From: Spirochaetota bacterium
GTDB lineage: Bacteria > Spirochaetota > Spirochaetia > Treponematales > Rectinemataceae
DNA: 64,000 nt
Reading direction: 5' to 3'
NCBI GenBank assembly: GCA_029265255.1
Contig: JAJUJQ010000002.1
Location: 248,001 to 312,000 of the forward strand
Shown here: positions 25,599 through 34,409 of the stretch, piece after piece
How the letters are laid out: each line of letters begins with the position of its first letter
Position numbering within the stretch: position 1 is the first letter of the stretch
Made by a program: the position numbers and the translations under genes
Notes under the pieces: model-generated
Databases searched by the model: none
Seen by the model: only the letters and a program-made list of their open reading frames with translations
What the model was told of the DNA's origin: nothing

Positions 25599-27804
25599 TT
25601 TTCTCTCGAAAGCAGAATCCCGTCTCGGTAGAGAACGGCGCATTCTTTTTGAAGAAGCGCTTGCGTACAGCATGAAGATTCATGGAGACAGGACTCGCGC
25701 TTCTGGTGAGCCTGCATGGTCGCACGATCTCAGGGTTGCAGATATCCTCCTCGACCTTGGCATGGATTCTGATTCGGTATGTGCGGGGCTTCTCCATGAT
25801 GTGGTGCCAGATCGTGTATCGGGATATATCGAGGCAGCAAACGAGGCTGCGGAGAACAGGAAGCCATCTGTTTCTCTAGAGACCCCCCGAGGGCAGCGGG
25901 CAAGAAAGGAAGCTGCGGAGGAAGACTCGAACCCTCTTCTCGCGTTGCCAGATCCCAGAATCGAAACCAGTTTTGGACACGATACCGCGCTCATCGTGGC
26001 AGGTGTCAATCGCCTTTCGTCTGTCAGAGCGAAAAACAGATCTGTTCATGCTGCCGAGACTATGCGCAAAATGCTCTTTGCGCTTACCTCCGACATACGG
26101 GTCATCCTTGTCAAGCTCGCTGATAAGTTGGACAGCATGCGTACACTGAAATATCTTCCCGAAGACCGGCAGAAGGAAATCGCTTCTGAGTGTATCGATA
26201 TCTATGCGCCGCTTGCGGATCGCCTTGGTATTTCCTGGCTCAAGGACGAACTTGAGGATCTCTCACTTAAATCGCTGAACCGCGAGGTGTTCGATCAGAT
26301 AAAAGATATTGTAAATGCACGAAAGGGAGAGCGTCAGGAATTTCTCAAGCGGGTAACGGAAAAAATTCTTTCATCTGCGGCAAAGGAAGGTATCGAGGTT
26401 GAAGTCTCCGCTCGCGCAAAGCATTTCTATTCGATATACCAGAAAATGCGCAAGCGCGGCAAAGGAGCCGATGAGCTGTACGATCTTCTCGGTATCCGCC
26501 TTATCTGCCGTTCTGTCAACGACTGCTATGCGCTGCTCGGTCTTGTACACAGGCTCTGGAAGCCCATAGAGGGCCGATTCAAGGACTATATTGCGATGCC
26601 CAAGTCGAATGGATACCAGAGCCTCCACACGACGGTGCTCTCCTATGGTGGGCAGCTTCTCGAAATCCAGATTCGCACCCGCGAAATGCATCTTGTTGCG
26701 GAATATGGTGTCGCGTCACACTGGCTGTACAAGAAGGGCAGCACTGCGGAATTGCCAAGTCTCCAGGACCTGCCAATTGTCAATAAGCTGAAGCAATGGA
26801 ATCAGTTCATATCCGAAGGAGACTCCTATCTTGAAGAAATCAAGCGTGAACTGCTGCGTGACTCCATATTCGTTTTCACTCCGAAAGGCGATGTCATCGA
26901 GCTTCCGGCAGGCGCTACTCCAATCGATTTTGCATTTGCTATCCATTCCGATGTCGGCGCACACTGTCTGGGCGCGAAGGTAAACGGTTCTATTGTTTCG
27001 CTCGATTCTGAACTCAGAAATACCCAAATTGTTGAGATTCTGACCTCGCCCAATGCCAGACCGAACCTGAACTGGCTCAAGTTTGCCCGTACCAGCAAGG
27101 CACGATCACGAATCCGCCAGCTCTTGGTTCAAACAGGTCAGGCAGTAGCTATCGATAAGCATATTGTGGCGGGCCGCAAAGCGGACAGGAGCGGAGCCGA
27201 GCCAGCGCTTTCGCGCGAACGACCTCACGAAAAAGCGCCGGAAAAGGGTATCGAACGGGCCCAGGAACGAGGGCGAGAGTCGGCCAAAGAATTAGGCGCC
27301 GAATTTCCTTCCGTGGTCGAATTTCACAGCGTAAAACCAGGGCTGGTACTGCGCAGCGACAAGGCCGGTGTGACGGTCGGCGGCATGCGCAACCTCATGA
27401 TCCGTATCGCCGGCTGCTGCAAGCCAGTTACTGGCGATCGAATCGTAGGCTATGTATCGCGAGGCCGTGGTATTGTCGTGCATCGGGAAGACTGCCGTTC
27501 CATCGCCTCGATTGCTGATTTCGAAGAGCGTCGCATAGACGTCAAGTGGGAAGACGAGGTCATGAACACAACCGCTCGCTATCGCGTAACCACAAAAAAA
27601 TCCTTTGATATATTCTCCGAGATCGAGTCTACTGTTCGCAAATGCGCCGGGCGGCTTAAGGAAGGAAAGCTTGGAGAAAGGGGAGACGGTACGCTCAGCG
27701 GTTTTTTCATTCTCGAAGTAGATGCGCGCGAAGATCTTAAGCGTGTGTCCAAAGCCCTGCGAACACTGCCCAGTATTCTCTCGATTGAGGAAGAAACGAT
27801 TTAG
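25570..27804 (+). CDS. rel: Long RelA/SpoT-family (p)ppGpp synthetase with altered hydrolase site
   Basis: The protein of 744 residues has the HD, synthetase, TGS and Cys-rich/ACT-like layout. The synthetase is intact: RFKDYIAMPKSNGYQSLH near 336-353, EIQIRT and EYGVASHW. TGS runs from about 437 (FTPKGDVIELPAG), and AGCCKPVTGDRIVGY is the Cys-rich region. In the hydrolase domain the metal ligands H52, H76, D77 and D185 are present, but the conserved HDxxED reads HDVVPD (Glu to Pro80) and the conserved Asn is Ser189. About 40 extra residues follow P80, and a charged E/R/K-rich insert lies near residues 540-580. It probably synthesises but hydrolyses poorly. The GTG at 25570 overlaps prmC by 29 bases; 25519 is an alternative. 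Confidence 0.92.
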   Translation: MDDIERLRADFLSKAESRLGRERRILFEEALAYSMKIHGDRTRASGEPAWSHDLRVADILLDLGMDSDSVCAGLLHDVVPDRVSGYIEAANEAAENRKPSVSLETPRGQRARKEAAEEDSNPLLALPDPRIETSFGHDTALIVAGVNRLSSVRAKNRSVHAAETMRKMLFALTSDIRVILVKLADKLDSMRTLKYLPEDRQKEIASECIDIYAPLADRLGISWLKDELEDLSLKSLNREVFDQIKDIVNARKGERQEFLKRVTEKILSSAAKEGIEVEVSARAKHFYSIYQKMRKRGKGADELYDLLGIRLICRSVNDCYALLGLVHRLWKPIEGRFKDYIAMPKSNGYQSLHTTVLSYGGQLLEIQIRTREMHLVAEYGVASHWLYKKGSTAELPSLQDLPIVNKLKQWNQFISEGDSYLEEIKRELLRDSIFVFTPKGDVIELPAGATPIDFAFAIHSDVGAHCLGAKVNGSIVSLDSELRNTQIVEILTSPNARPNLNWLKFARTSKARSRIRQLLVQTGQAVAIDKHIVAGRKADRSGAEPALSRERPHEKAPEKGIERAQERGRESAKELGAEFPSVVEFHSVKPGLVLRSDKAGVTVGGMRNLMIRIAGCCKPVTGDRIVGYVSRGRGIVVHREDCRSIASIADFEERRIDVKWEDEVMNTTARYRVTTKKSFDIFSEIESTVRKCAGRLKEGKLGERGDGTLSGFFILEVDAREDLKRVSKALRTLPSILSIEEETI

Positions 27805-27825
27805 CACAAATGCAAACGTGAATGC

Positions 27826-29283
27826 CTATCGCCACCAGAACGCGTTCTGGTCTGATATTGTTTCGAAGCCTAAGGAAGCAAAGGCTTTCTGAAGCACGGT
27901 AAAGTCCTCGCTGTTGAGCGATACCGCGACCACTTCCAGATTTTTCTGGATATAGACATCCACCATCTGAGAGATTTCCTTTGGCCCGGTTCGGACGATT
28001 GCGTCGGATTCGCGGAATACCTGTGAAATGATTCCCCAACTCCATAAGTCTGACACATACTGTACCGATTCAAAGGGATCACCCATTCGCGCCATGTGCG
28101 CTTCGCGGAGGATTTCCCTGGCTGTTTGATACTCTTTTGCTGAAAAATATGCCGGGTTTGCCTTGATTTTGTAAAGCTCGCTGCCTCTCACCGCTTCCTT
28201 GAACGCGAATGTTATTTCGGGAGCTTTTCTCATGTCTGAGAGCGTGAGGACCCCTTTGATAGATATCCACGAGGCATTCCGTGAAGGGACGAGGGATAGG
28301 GTGAGGTCTTCCATGACAACCCCTTTAGGCATGCTCTTTCGCATCGCGGTCTGAAAAGGTGAGGTGGAAGGTTTTGCGAGTTCCGACAGGAGTCGAGCCG
28401 CGGTGACCATCGAAGTGTCTTTAGGATCAGGACCTCGGTAGCGCATTTCAATCTGGATTGAGTTTCTTGTAACGCCGGGATCTGGGAAAACGAGGAAAAG
28501 AGGACGTGTTACGCCAGGCCTTGGAAAGGAAGGGAGTGAAGAAGGCCAGGGATCTTTTCCTTTCGGCAGGATGCCGAATCGCTGCTCGATCAGCTCCAAC
28601 ACTGCCTCCGGATCAAATCCTCCAGATACGACGAGGCATGCATTGGCGGGGACGAGCCATGCGGCTGCCAGCGATGCGAGCACCTGCGCATCCGCCTTCT
28701 CGAGAATATAATAAGCGCCATTCACATCAAGCCTGAATGGCGCTTTCGCGAAGAGTTTTTTTGCGAAGGCAGCTTCCAAAATATCGTGGCTGCTTCCCAG
28801 TGATTCGCGGATAAGACCCTTAGAGATTTCTCGGGCGGCTTCGATGCTGCCAGCCTCTCCAATCAGCGTGTTAATTCTTTTCTCAGAGAATAGATAATAC
28901 AATGTGTCGATGAGTTGCTGATATCGCGAGGAATCGGTTAGGATGGAAAATCCCAAGCGGTCGATTTCGGTTCCTCCAGCGATTTTCAATGGTTCGAGCG
29001 CATCGAGCGCTCCAGCAGGCTCCGGCATTCCCGGATGGATAGCAAGGCCATTGAACAGCACAATTTCCAACAGGCGAAACAAGCCAGCTGTCTGCGCCGT
29101 CTGGCTATCGGCTCCTGCATGGTATGAGAGAGCAGCGGCAATCCTCGATTCCTGAGGAACAGGATTGAGGAAAACGGTCATGCCATTCGAGAGGGTCTTG
29201 ATCTGTGGTTCTGCCGCGGCGACACGCGCAGCGATCAAGAACAGTACTGCGATGCGCAGAAGCAGATTGGCTGCTCTTTTCAT
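27826..29283 (-). CDS. M16-family (insulinase-like) protein lacking the zinc motif
   Basis: The protein of 485 residues has a signal peptide (cleavage near residue 24) and the fold of M16 peptidases, with LSNGMTVFLNPVPQES and the paired-domain segment VVSGGFDPEAVLELIEQRFG. The HxxEH zinc motif, expected after GLF at residues 70-74, reads RLLEI: both histidines are gone and only the glutamate remains. It is therefore likely a non-catalytic M16 subunit or a periplasmic binding protein. GGAGGA precedes the ATG at 29283. It is directly downstream of the XRE regulator gene and probably co-transcribed. Confidence 0.8.
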   Translation of the reverse strand: MKRAANLLLRIAVLFLIAARVAAAEPQIKTLSNGMTVFLNPVPQESRIAAALSYHAGADSQTAQTAGLFRLLEIVLFNGLAIHPGMPEPAGALDALEPLKIAGGTEIDRLGFSILTDSSRYQQLIDTLYYLFSEKRINTLIGEAGSIEAAREISKGLIRESLGSSHDILEAAFAKKLFAKAPFRLDVNGAYYILEKADAQVLASLAAAWLVPANACLVVSGGFDPEAVLELIEQRFGILPKGKDPWPSSLPSFPRPGVTRPLFLVFPDPGVTRNSIQIEMRYRGPDPKDTSMVTAARLLSELAKPSTSPFQTAMRKSMPKGVVMEDLTLSLVPSRNASWISIKGVLTLSDMRKAPEITFAFKEAVRGSELYKIKANPAYFSAKEYQTAREILREAHMARMGDPFESVQYVSDLWSWGIISQVFRESDAIVRTGPKEISQMVDVYIQKNLEVVAVSLNSEDFTVLQKAFASLGFETISDQNAFWWR

Positions 29284-29314
29284 TCCTCCATAGTAGAAAA
29301 TGAGACACTTGGTG

Positions 29315-29671
29315 TCAATGTTGGGGTTCCGGTTCGGATTCTCGAGGATTATTCGGCTTTTCGCTGCTAGGCTCCGATGGTCCATATCCGAATAGCCTGC
29401 GCTGTGAGTCGCGGAGCCATTGCTCAACTTCCTCTCTCGTAAACAGAAGATCTTGCTTGCTCGGATCAATGAACAGTTTGAAGGGGTCCACTCTAAGGGC
29501 GGCTGCGATTTTGAGTATTACCAGGCTTGAAGGAAAATTGCGACCCGTTTCGATATTTGCGATGAAACCAGGAGAAACGCCAGCCTGCCTGGCGAGCTCT
29601 TCCTGCGACATCTGCAACGTCGAGCGGCGAACTCGCAGATTATGAGCAAGACAGTAGCGAACATAGTCCAT
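29315..29671 (-). CDS. XRE-family helix-turn-helix regulator
   Basis: The 118-residue protein has a classic Cro/C1-type HTH: SQEELARQAGVSPGFIANIETGRNFPS at about residues 22-48. The C-terminal tail is Pro/Glu/Ser-rich and likely disordered. The ATG at 29671 was preferred to a TTG at 29680; neither has a clear SD. The M16-like gene follows after 31 bases, so it may be the target or a co-expressed partner. Confidence 0.85.
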   Translation of the reverse strand: MDYVRYCLAHNLRVRRSTLQMSQEELARQAGVSPGFIANIETGRNFPSSLVILKIAAALRVDPFKLFIDPSKQDLLFTREEVEQWLRDSQRRLFGYGPSEPSSEKPNNPRESEPEPQH

Positions 29672-29765
29672 TACAGACAAAGTACATTACTTCGAGTCAA
29701 ATTGATTTCGCCATGGAAGGCAAATCACTCTGTCTGGCGAAGTACTGCGCCTGAATCAGTCTTCA

Positions 29766-29795
29766 TTGACGAAATCAGCGTAACAACTCTAGAAT
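29766..29795 (+). promoter_or_regulatory. Promoter of the aminopeptidase P gene, possibly leaderless
   Basis: TTGACG (29766-29771) and TAGAAT (29790-29795) are spaced by 18 bases. The expected start point, six to seven bases after the -10, falls on the ATG at 29802, and no Shine-Dalgarno is present. Confidence 0.5.
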
Positions 29796-29801
29796 AGCTT
29801 G

Positions 29802-31208
29802 ATGTTTTATCCTCAGGTCTATGCACAGCGTCGTGAAAAGCTCTGCAGGGAAGTCCGGCTACATGGTGTGCTGCAAGGAGCGCTTCTCCTGTTGTCGAAC
29901 AGCGAAGCTCCCCGGAATTATAAGGCCAACTGCTATCCTTTCCGTCAGGATTCAACATGGCTCTATCTCCTTGGTACGAACATTCCGGATCACGCAGCGT
30001 TGATCGACTTGGAAAGTGGCCGCACCACGTACTTTGCGGAGGTGCCTGATCTTAACACGCTTATCTGGACTGGTCCGCTTCCGTCTCCGGAACAGTGTGC
30101 GGAAACCTGTGCTTGCGAGGCATGGAAGCCGCTTGATGAACTTCAGTCTTCGCTCCAGCAGCTTCGCAGGCAGGGAACGCCCGTATTTATTCTCCCTCCA
30201 TGCCGCGGGGATCAGATGTTGCGGCTTTCATTACTGCTGGAATGTTCGCCAAACGAGCTTATGGCATTTGTTGATCGCCGCGTAGTAGCGGCAATCGTGA
30301 ATATCAGGGAAATAAAAGGGCCCGAGGAAGTGGCCGAAATCGATACCGCGGTCTCATTGACCGCGCAAATACATCAGGACATTCTCCATTCGCTTCGCCC
30401 GGGCTGGACTGAACGGGAAGCTGCGGATCGAGTACTGATCCAGGCTGCTTCACGGGGGTGCGAGCTCAGCTTTCAGACAATTGCCACTTGCAGAGGAGAA
30501 GTGTTGCACAACACCCCAACAGCACGAGTCGTTCAACAAGGCGATCTTTTCCTGCTCGACGCGGGAGTCGAGGTAGCTTCCGGCTACGCGGGGGATCTTA
30601 CCACCACATTTCCCGCGGGGCCGGTGTTTGAGCCGCGTGCGCGAGAACTTTACACGCTGCTCTGTCAGGTTCTTGAAACTGCAACCAACGCTCTTGGACC
30701 CGGCAGAAGATTCCTCGATATTCATCTGAACGCGAGCCTGGTTATGTCTGAAGGACTCATCGCGCTCGGACTCATGAGAGGAGATCCCCAAGAAGCCGTC
30801 GCTGCGGGCGCTCATGCTCTCTTCTTTCCTCATGGGTTAGGGCACCAGATTGGTCTTGATGTGCATGATATGGAAGGACTAGGAGAAGATCTCGTTGGAT
30901 ACGGTGATGAGCTCGAACGCAGCACCCAATTCGGATTGAGGAGTCTCCGTTTGGCGAAGACACTCAAGGCCGGCATGGTCCATTCGGTGGAACCCGGCAT
31001 CTATTTTATTCCCGAGCTGATCGCCCGCTGGGAGCGCGAAAAAATTTGCTCTGAATATCTCGATTACATTACAATTAAAGAGTGGATGTACATCCGCGGC
31101 ATGCGAATAGAAGAGGATTGGCATATAACAGAACAGGGGGCGGAACGCTTGGGCAACATGTTTGACAGAAGTGTCAAGGCGATTGAGGAAGCGAGGTCAG
31201 CTTCATGA
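29802..31208 (+). CDS. pepP: Xaa-Pro aminopeptidase (aminopeptidase P)
   Basis: This M24 metallopeptidase removes N-terminal residues preceding proline. The 468-residue protein has an N-terminal creatinase-like domain with RQDSTWLYLLG, then metal ligands D in LLDAGVEVASGYAGDLT, H in FPHGLGHQIGLDVHD, E in HSVEPGIYF and E in GMRIEEDWHIT, all five present. Length and layout match bacterial aminopeptidase P. It has no signal peptide, so it acts in the cytoplasm. Its stop overlaps the next gene as ATGA. Confidence 0.94.
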   Translation: MFYPQVYAQRREKLCREVRLHGVLQGALLLLSNSEAPRNYKANCYPFRQDSTWLYLLGTNIPDHAALIDLESGRTTYFAEVPDLNTLIWTGPLPSPEQCAETCACEAWKPLDELQSSLQQLRRQGTPVFILPPCRGDQMLRLSLLLECSPNELMAFVDRRVVAAIVNIREIKGPEEVAEIDTAVSLTAQIHQDILHSLRPGWTEREAADRVLIQAASRGCELSFQTIATCRGEVLHNTPTARVVQQGDLFLLDAGVEVASGYAGDLTTTFPAGPVFEPRARELYTLLCQVLETATNALGPGRRFLDIHLNASLVMSEGLIALGLMRGDPQEAVAAGAHALFFPHGLGHQIGLDVHDMEGLGEDLVGYGDELERSTQFGLRSLRLAKTLKAGMVHSVEPGIYFIPELIARWEREKICSEYLDYITIKEWMYIRGMRIEEDWHITEQGAERLGNMFDRSVKAIEEARSAS

Positions 31209-31450
31209 AAACAGTATATGTCTGCGCGTTTCTTGAAGATGCCATTGTTCTGAAGTCCATGCTCGAGTCCTCGGGGATCGCCGCGGAGGTGATGTCGGAC
31301 CAGATGCTAGACGTAAATCCCTTTTATTCAATTGAATTGAAGGGAGCCAAGGTTGTTGTGCCGGACGAATGGGAAACAGATGCGTGCGCGATCGTCGAGG
31401 CGTTCAGTAAGTCCAAATCAGGTTCCGGTGAAGGGTCAGATCCGCAATAA
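31205..31450 (+). CDS. DUF2007-like small protein
   Basis: The 81-residue protein resembles the DUF2007 ('putative signal transducing protein') family: VYVCAFLEDAIVLKSMLESSGIAAEV, then a strand GAKVVVPDEWETDACAIVE. These are small soluble domains of unknown role. The start overlaps pepP by ATGA. The HD-GYP protein follows after about 30 bases, so the three may form an operon. Confidence 0.75.
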   Translation: MKTVYVCAFLEDAIVLKSMLESSGIAAEVMSDQMLDVNPFYSIELKGAKVVVPDEWETDACAIVEAFSKSKSGSGEGSDPQ

Positions 31451-31483
31451 TCAAAGCTCGACTTCGTAGAAAGGGAAAAAGTG

Positions 31484-32698
31484 ATGAAGAGAAAAGTGAT
31501 CATTCCTGTCATGATTGCGGCGATTACCATGTTGCTGGTTTTCGGAGCAATGACAGCCATTCGGATGTATACCGCCAACAGGAACTTTAGAATAGTGGAT
31601 AGTGCGATCACCAGCGTGGTCGATCTGCAGGCAACTGCGATCTATGAGGGATATTTTGCCTGGACAAAAATGTATAACCTCGTGATGGGGGAACGGATCG
31701 TTGAGTCAAGAGCGCTGCTTGAACCTGTGGTTTCAAGCTATGAGCTGATCGGGACAATTGGAATCGAGCCCGGAGAGGCTCCTGAAGGAAATTACTCGGT
31801 AAAATCCGATGGAGAGCTACTGCATATTGTTTTTCCAATTCGAAACGATGATGAGGATCTTACGGTTCCGAACTGGGTTGGAATCGCGACCATTTCCTGC
31901 GAAAACCTGATCAGGTTCATGCATATTGAGAATTTCAGGCTGGACTTGAATGGCGGGAAAATGACAGGTCTGGGGATACCGCTTTCCTACAGACTGTTTT
32001 CATTCTCAGTATGGGAAATCATCATTATGGCCAGTCTGGCGATCCTGCTTTCGGCCCTATTAATCCAGGCCTATTTCAATGCGTCCTCATATTTTGTTCA
32101 GACGAGAGGCCTGGAATCGATTATTTACCTGTTCGAGCAGACAGAGCAGACCTCGGCAAGCCATTCAAGGAATGTAGCGATGCTTGCGCTGTTTGTGGGT
32201 AAAAAACTCGGAATGAAGGGCAAGCGGCTTAAGAATCTGTATGTAGCAGCGCTGCTCCACGATATCGGAAAAATCGGTATTCCGACACAGATTCTCGCAA
32301 AAACAGGTAAGCTGGACCCCATGGAATTTGCCCAGATGAAACAGCATCCTGTCATCTCCGCGCGTATTCTTCGAAGCTTCAAGGAATTCGAGCACCTGAG
32401 CAGGATAGTGCTGTATCATCACGAACGTGTGGATGGATATGGGTATCCCGAAGGATTGAAAGGGAACGATATTCCGCTGGAATCGCGGATCATCGCGGTT
32501 GTCGATGTATTTGAAGCGCTGATTGGCGAACGACCGTACCGAAGCCCGATACATCCTTCCAGCGCGTTCGAAAAATTAAGAAAAATGGCCCTGGATCAGG
32601 AAATAGTTGAAACATTGGCAAAGTACTATACGGAACTGGCTTTATTCAAGCCTCCCCGCTGGGTGCTTTCCTATAGCCCATGGATCATTTCTGCCTAA
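31484..32698 (+). CDS. Membrane-bound HD-GYP protein, probable cyclic-di-GMP phosphodiesterase
   Basis: The 404-residue protein has a membrane helix at about residues 5-25, a periplasmic sensing region (about 30-170), a second helix at 177-197, and a cytoplasmic HD-GYP domain. Motifs are HDIGKIGIP (259-267), HP (288-289), HHERVDGYGYPEGLKG (312-327) and DVFEALIGERPYR (341-353); all of the usual metal and GYP residues are present. It probably degrades cyclic-di-GMP in response to an envelope signal. ATG at 31484 is preceded by AAGGG. Confidence 0.9.
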   Translation: MKRKVIIPVMIAAITMLLVFGAMTAIRMYTANRNFRIVDSAITSVVDLQATAIYEGYFAWTKMYNLVMGERIVESRALLEPVVSSYELIGTIGIEPGEAPEGNYSVKSDGELLHIVFPIRNDDEDLTVPNWVGIATISCENLIRFMHIENFRLDLNGGKMTGLGIPLSYRLFSFSVWEIIIMASLAILLSALLIQAYFNASSYFVQTRGLESIIYLFEQTEQTSASHSRNVAMLALFVGKKLGMKGKRLKNLYVAALLHDIGKIGIPTQILAKTGKLDPMEFAQMKQHPVISARILRSFKEFEHLSRIVLYHHERVDGYGYPEGLKGNDIPLESRIIAVVDVFEALIGERPYRSPIHPSSAFEKLRKMALDQEIVETLAKYYTELALFKPPRWVLSYSPWIISA

Positions 32699-32705
32699 TT
32701 TATTT

Positions 32706-33818
32706 TCAGAAATGTGTTCGCCGCCGGGTGGTCGCTGTTCGGCGCACATCAGTGGTCCGGTACGGGTTTCTGATATGTTTCATCAGCGCGCGATACGCAT
32801 TGCATGATTTATAATAACGCTCGGGATCCTTGAAACTCGAAAACTCATCGCAGCGGTAGAGCTCGAGAAGCAAGGGGAACCGGCGGTCCAATACGAGTGG
32901 TTCCGCGGTCTGGACGGGCAGGGACCCTAGCGCGGCAGGGAACATGTGAAAGCGAACCAGGAATTCAACATCGTTCTGGATGTCGGCCGAAAATCCGAGG
33001 CGATTCAGAAATCTCCCGGCGCGGGATGCTCCGATTTCCGCGTGACGGTCAAACCGCTTGCCCTCTTTTCGCGCCGCTTCAGGTTTCCCTATGTCATGCA
33101 GGAGCAATGCGAGAGAGAGCACCAGGCTTCTGTCTTTTCGATAGGTAAATGTCTCGAGCGTATGTGCCCAGCCGTTTCCCTCAGGATGACAGTCCTTCGA
33201 GTGATCCACCGCGTCGAGCAGGGCGATTTCCGGCCATTCGCGAGCAATGAAGCCAGCGCGCCGCAGAAATTCGAGCCCAGCGGCAGGCCATGGGCCGGAA
33301 AGAATCGTAACCAGGAGATCTTTCTGGAACTGTGATGTGATGACCGAAGGCAGAGGAATGTGCTCCGACGCAAGCCGCGCGCCATCGGGATTGAGTGTCG
33401 ATAGCACAGCAGCCTCAAAAAAAAGCTGTTCCTCATGACCAGCGGTGGTGTCGACCACAGGGAGCGCACGGTTCTTAATGTCTGCGTAAATATCACCAGG
33501 ATCGAAAAAAACGCCTTCAATCGGGTCGCGGCGGAATTCGGACCAGGCACCTCCCAGATGGCAGTGGAGGGCATCTTCGGCACACACGAATCGAAACTCC
33601 TCATGCTGCGGGTCCGCGGAAACAAGGGCGGCGTCTGCGTACGGCAGACCTGGGAATCCGAGATTTTCGAAGCAGCGCGCGAGGTCGACAGTGGAGCATT
33701 CTGCTACGAGAAAGCGGATAGGGCGCGGTACTTCATCGTAATAGGCATCCAGCGCAGTGATGCCATATTCGAAAAATTTGATATCTTCTTTGTCCAGGCG
33801 CTCATAGATGGGATTCAT
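32706..33818 (-). CDS. HD-domain protein related to the C-terminal part of tRNA nucleotidyltransferases
   Basis: The protein of 370 residues has an HD domain in its C-terminal half: H219 in WAHTLET, HD at 241-242 in LLLHDIGK and H259. The preceding segment (EAAVLSTLNPDGARLASEHI) resembles the head of CCA-adding/poly(A) polymerase proteins, but the nucleotidyltransferase GS...D-x-D signature is not seen in the first 110 residues, so that domain looks degenerate or replaced. It is probably a phosphohydrolase of unknown substrate. The ATG at 33818 overlaps the upstream gene by ATGA, which fixes the start. Confidence 0.7.
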   Translation of the reverse strand: MNPIYERLDKEDIKFFEYGITALDAYYDEVPRPIRFLVAECSTVDLARCFENLGFPGLPYADAALVSADPQHEEFRFVCAEDALHCHLGGAWSEFRRDPIEGVFFDPGDIYADIKNRALPVVDTTAGHEEQLFFEAAVLSTLNPDGARLASEHIPLPSVITSQFQKDLLVTILSGPWPAAGLEFLRRAGFIAREWPEIALLDAVDHSKDCHPEGNGWAHTLETFTYRKDRSLVLSLALLLHDIGKPEAARKEGKRFDRHAEIGASRAGRFLNRLGFSADIQNDVEFLVRFHMFPAALGSLPVQTAEPLVLDRRFPLLLELYRCDEFSSFKDPERYYKSCNAYRALMKHIRNPYRTTDVRRTATTRRRTHF

Positions 33819-34255
33819 GGAGCCCTTGACACAGGCACCGAGGACAGCAGGTTTTTCAGAAGGTCGCATTTTGCATCGGCTCCCAGGAGAATCGAGTGTT
33901 CCATGCCTCCCGCTTCATAGACAAGGGTGAACATGAGGTAAGGCGGACTGAAGAGCAGGTCGAAGAATCGCTTTCTGGGAAGGATGAGCGAGCGAATCGC
34001 GGACAGCGGAATGACGGTGTCATCCAGCGGCTTGCGAGGGACTTTGGGTGTTGCCATGCGAAACAATGAATCGAACCAGTTTTCGCCCGGCGTGGGTCTG
34101 AACCTGAGTGTTGTTTCGGTGAGCACGAGGAGCCCCCACTCGCCCTGGTCACGCTTTTCCCGGAAATGCTGTCCCATGGTGCGGGAAACGATTTTTTCGC
34201 CGATTTCCGATTCGAATTGCGCCCAGAACGCTTCTGTTTCAGACTGATTCATCAT
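33815..34255 (-). CDS. Unknown protein with a possible PH/GRAM-like fold
   Basis: The 146-residue protein has a beta-rich pattern with GEWGLLVLTETTLRFRP, IPLSAIRSLILPR, PYLMFTLVYE and HSILLGADAKCDLLKNLL. Several strands followed by a C-terminal helix would suit a PH-like domain, which is an inference from pattern only. Two adjacent ATGs (34255 and 34252) follow GAGAAGG. It is translationally coupled to the HD-domain gene downstream. Confidence 0.6.
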   Translation of the reverse strand: MMNQSETEAFWAQFESEIGEKIVSRTMGQHFREKRDQGEWGLLVLTETTLRFRPTPGENWFDSLFRMATPKVPRKPLDDTVIPLSAIRSLILPRKRFFDLLFSPPYLMFTLVYEAGGMEHSILLGADAKCDLLKNLLSSVPVSRAP

Positions 34256-34409
34256 CCTTCTCCCTGCTCGAGATATTTTCAATATAGCGACAATTGAAGA
34301 CAGATTCCATTCCCCTCGATGAGCGAGCAGTATAGTCCTGTGTTCCGGTCTGAGAAGAATAGAGCAACGCTGCTGGAAATGAAACGTACTCCGTGCTAGG
34401 CTCCCGTCC

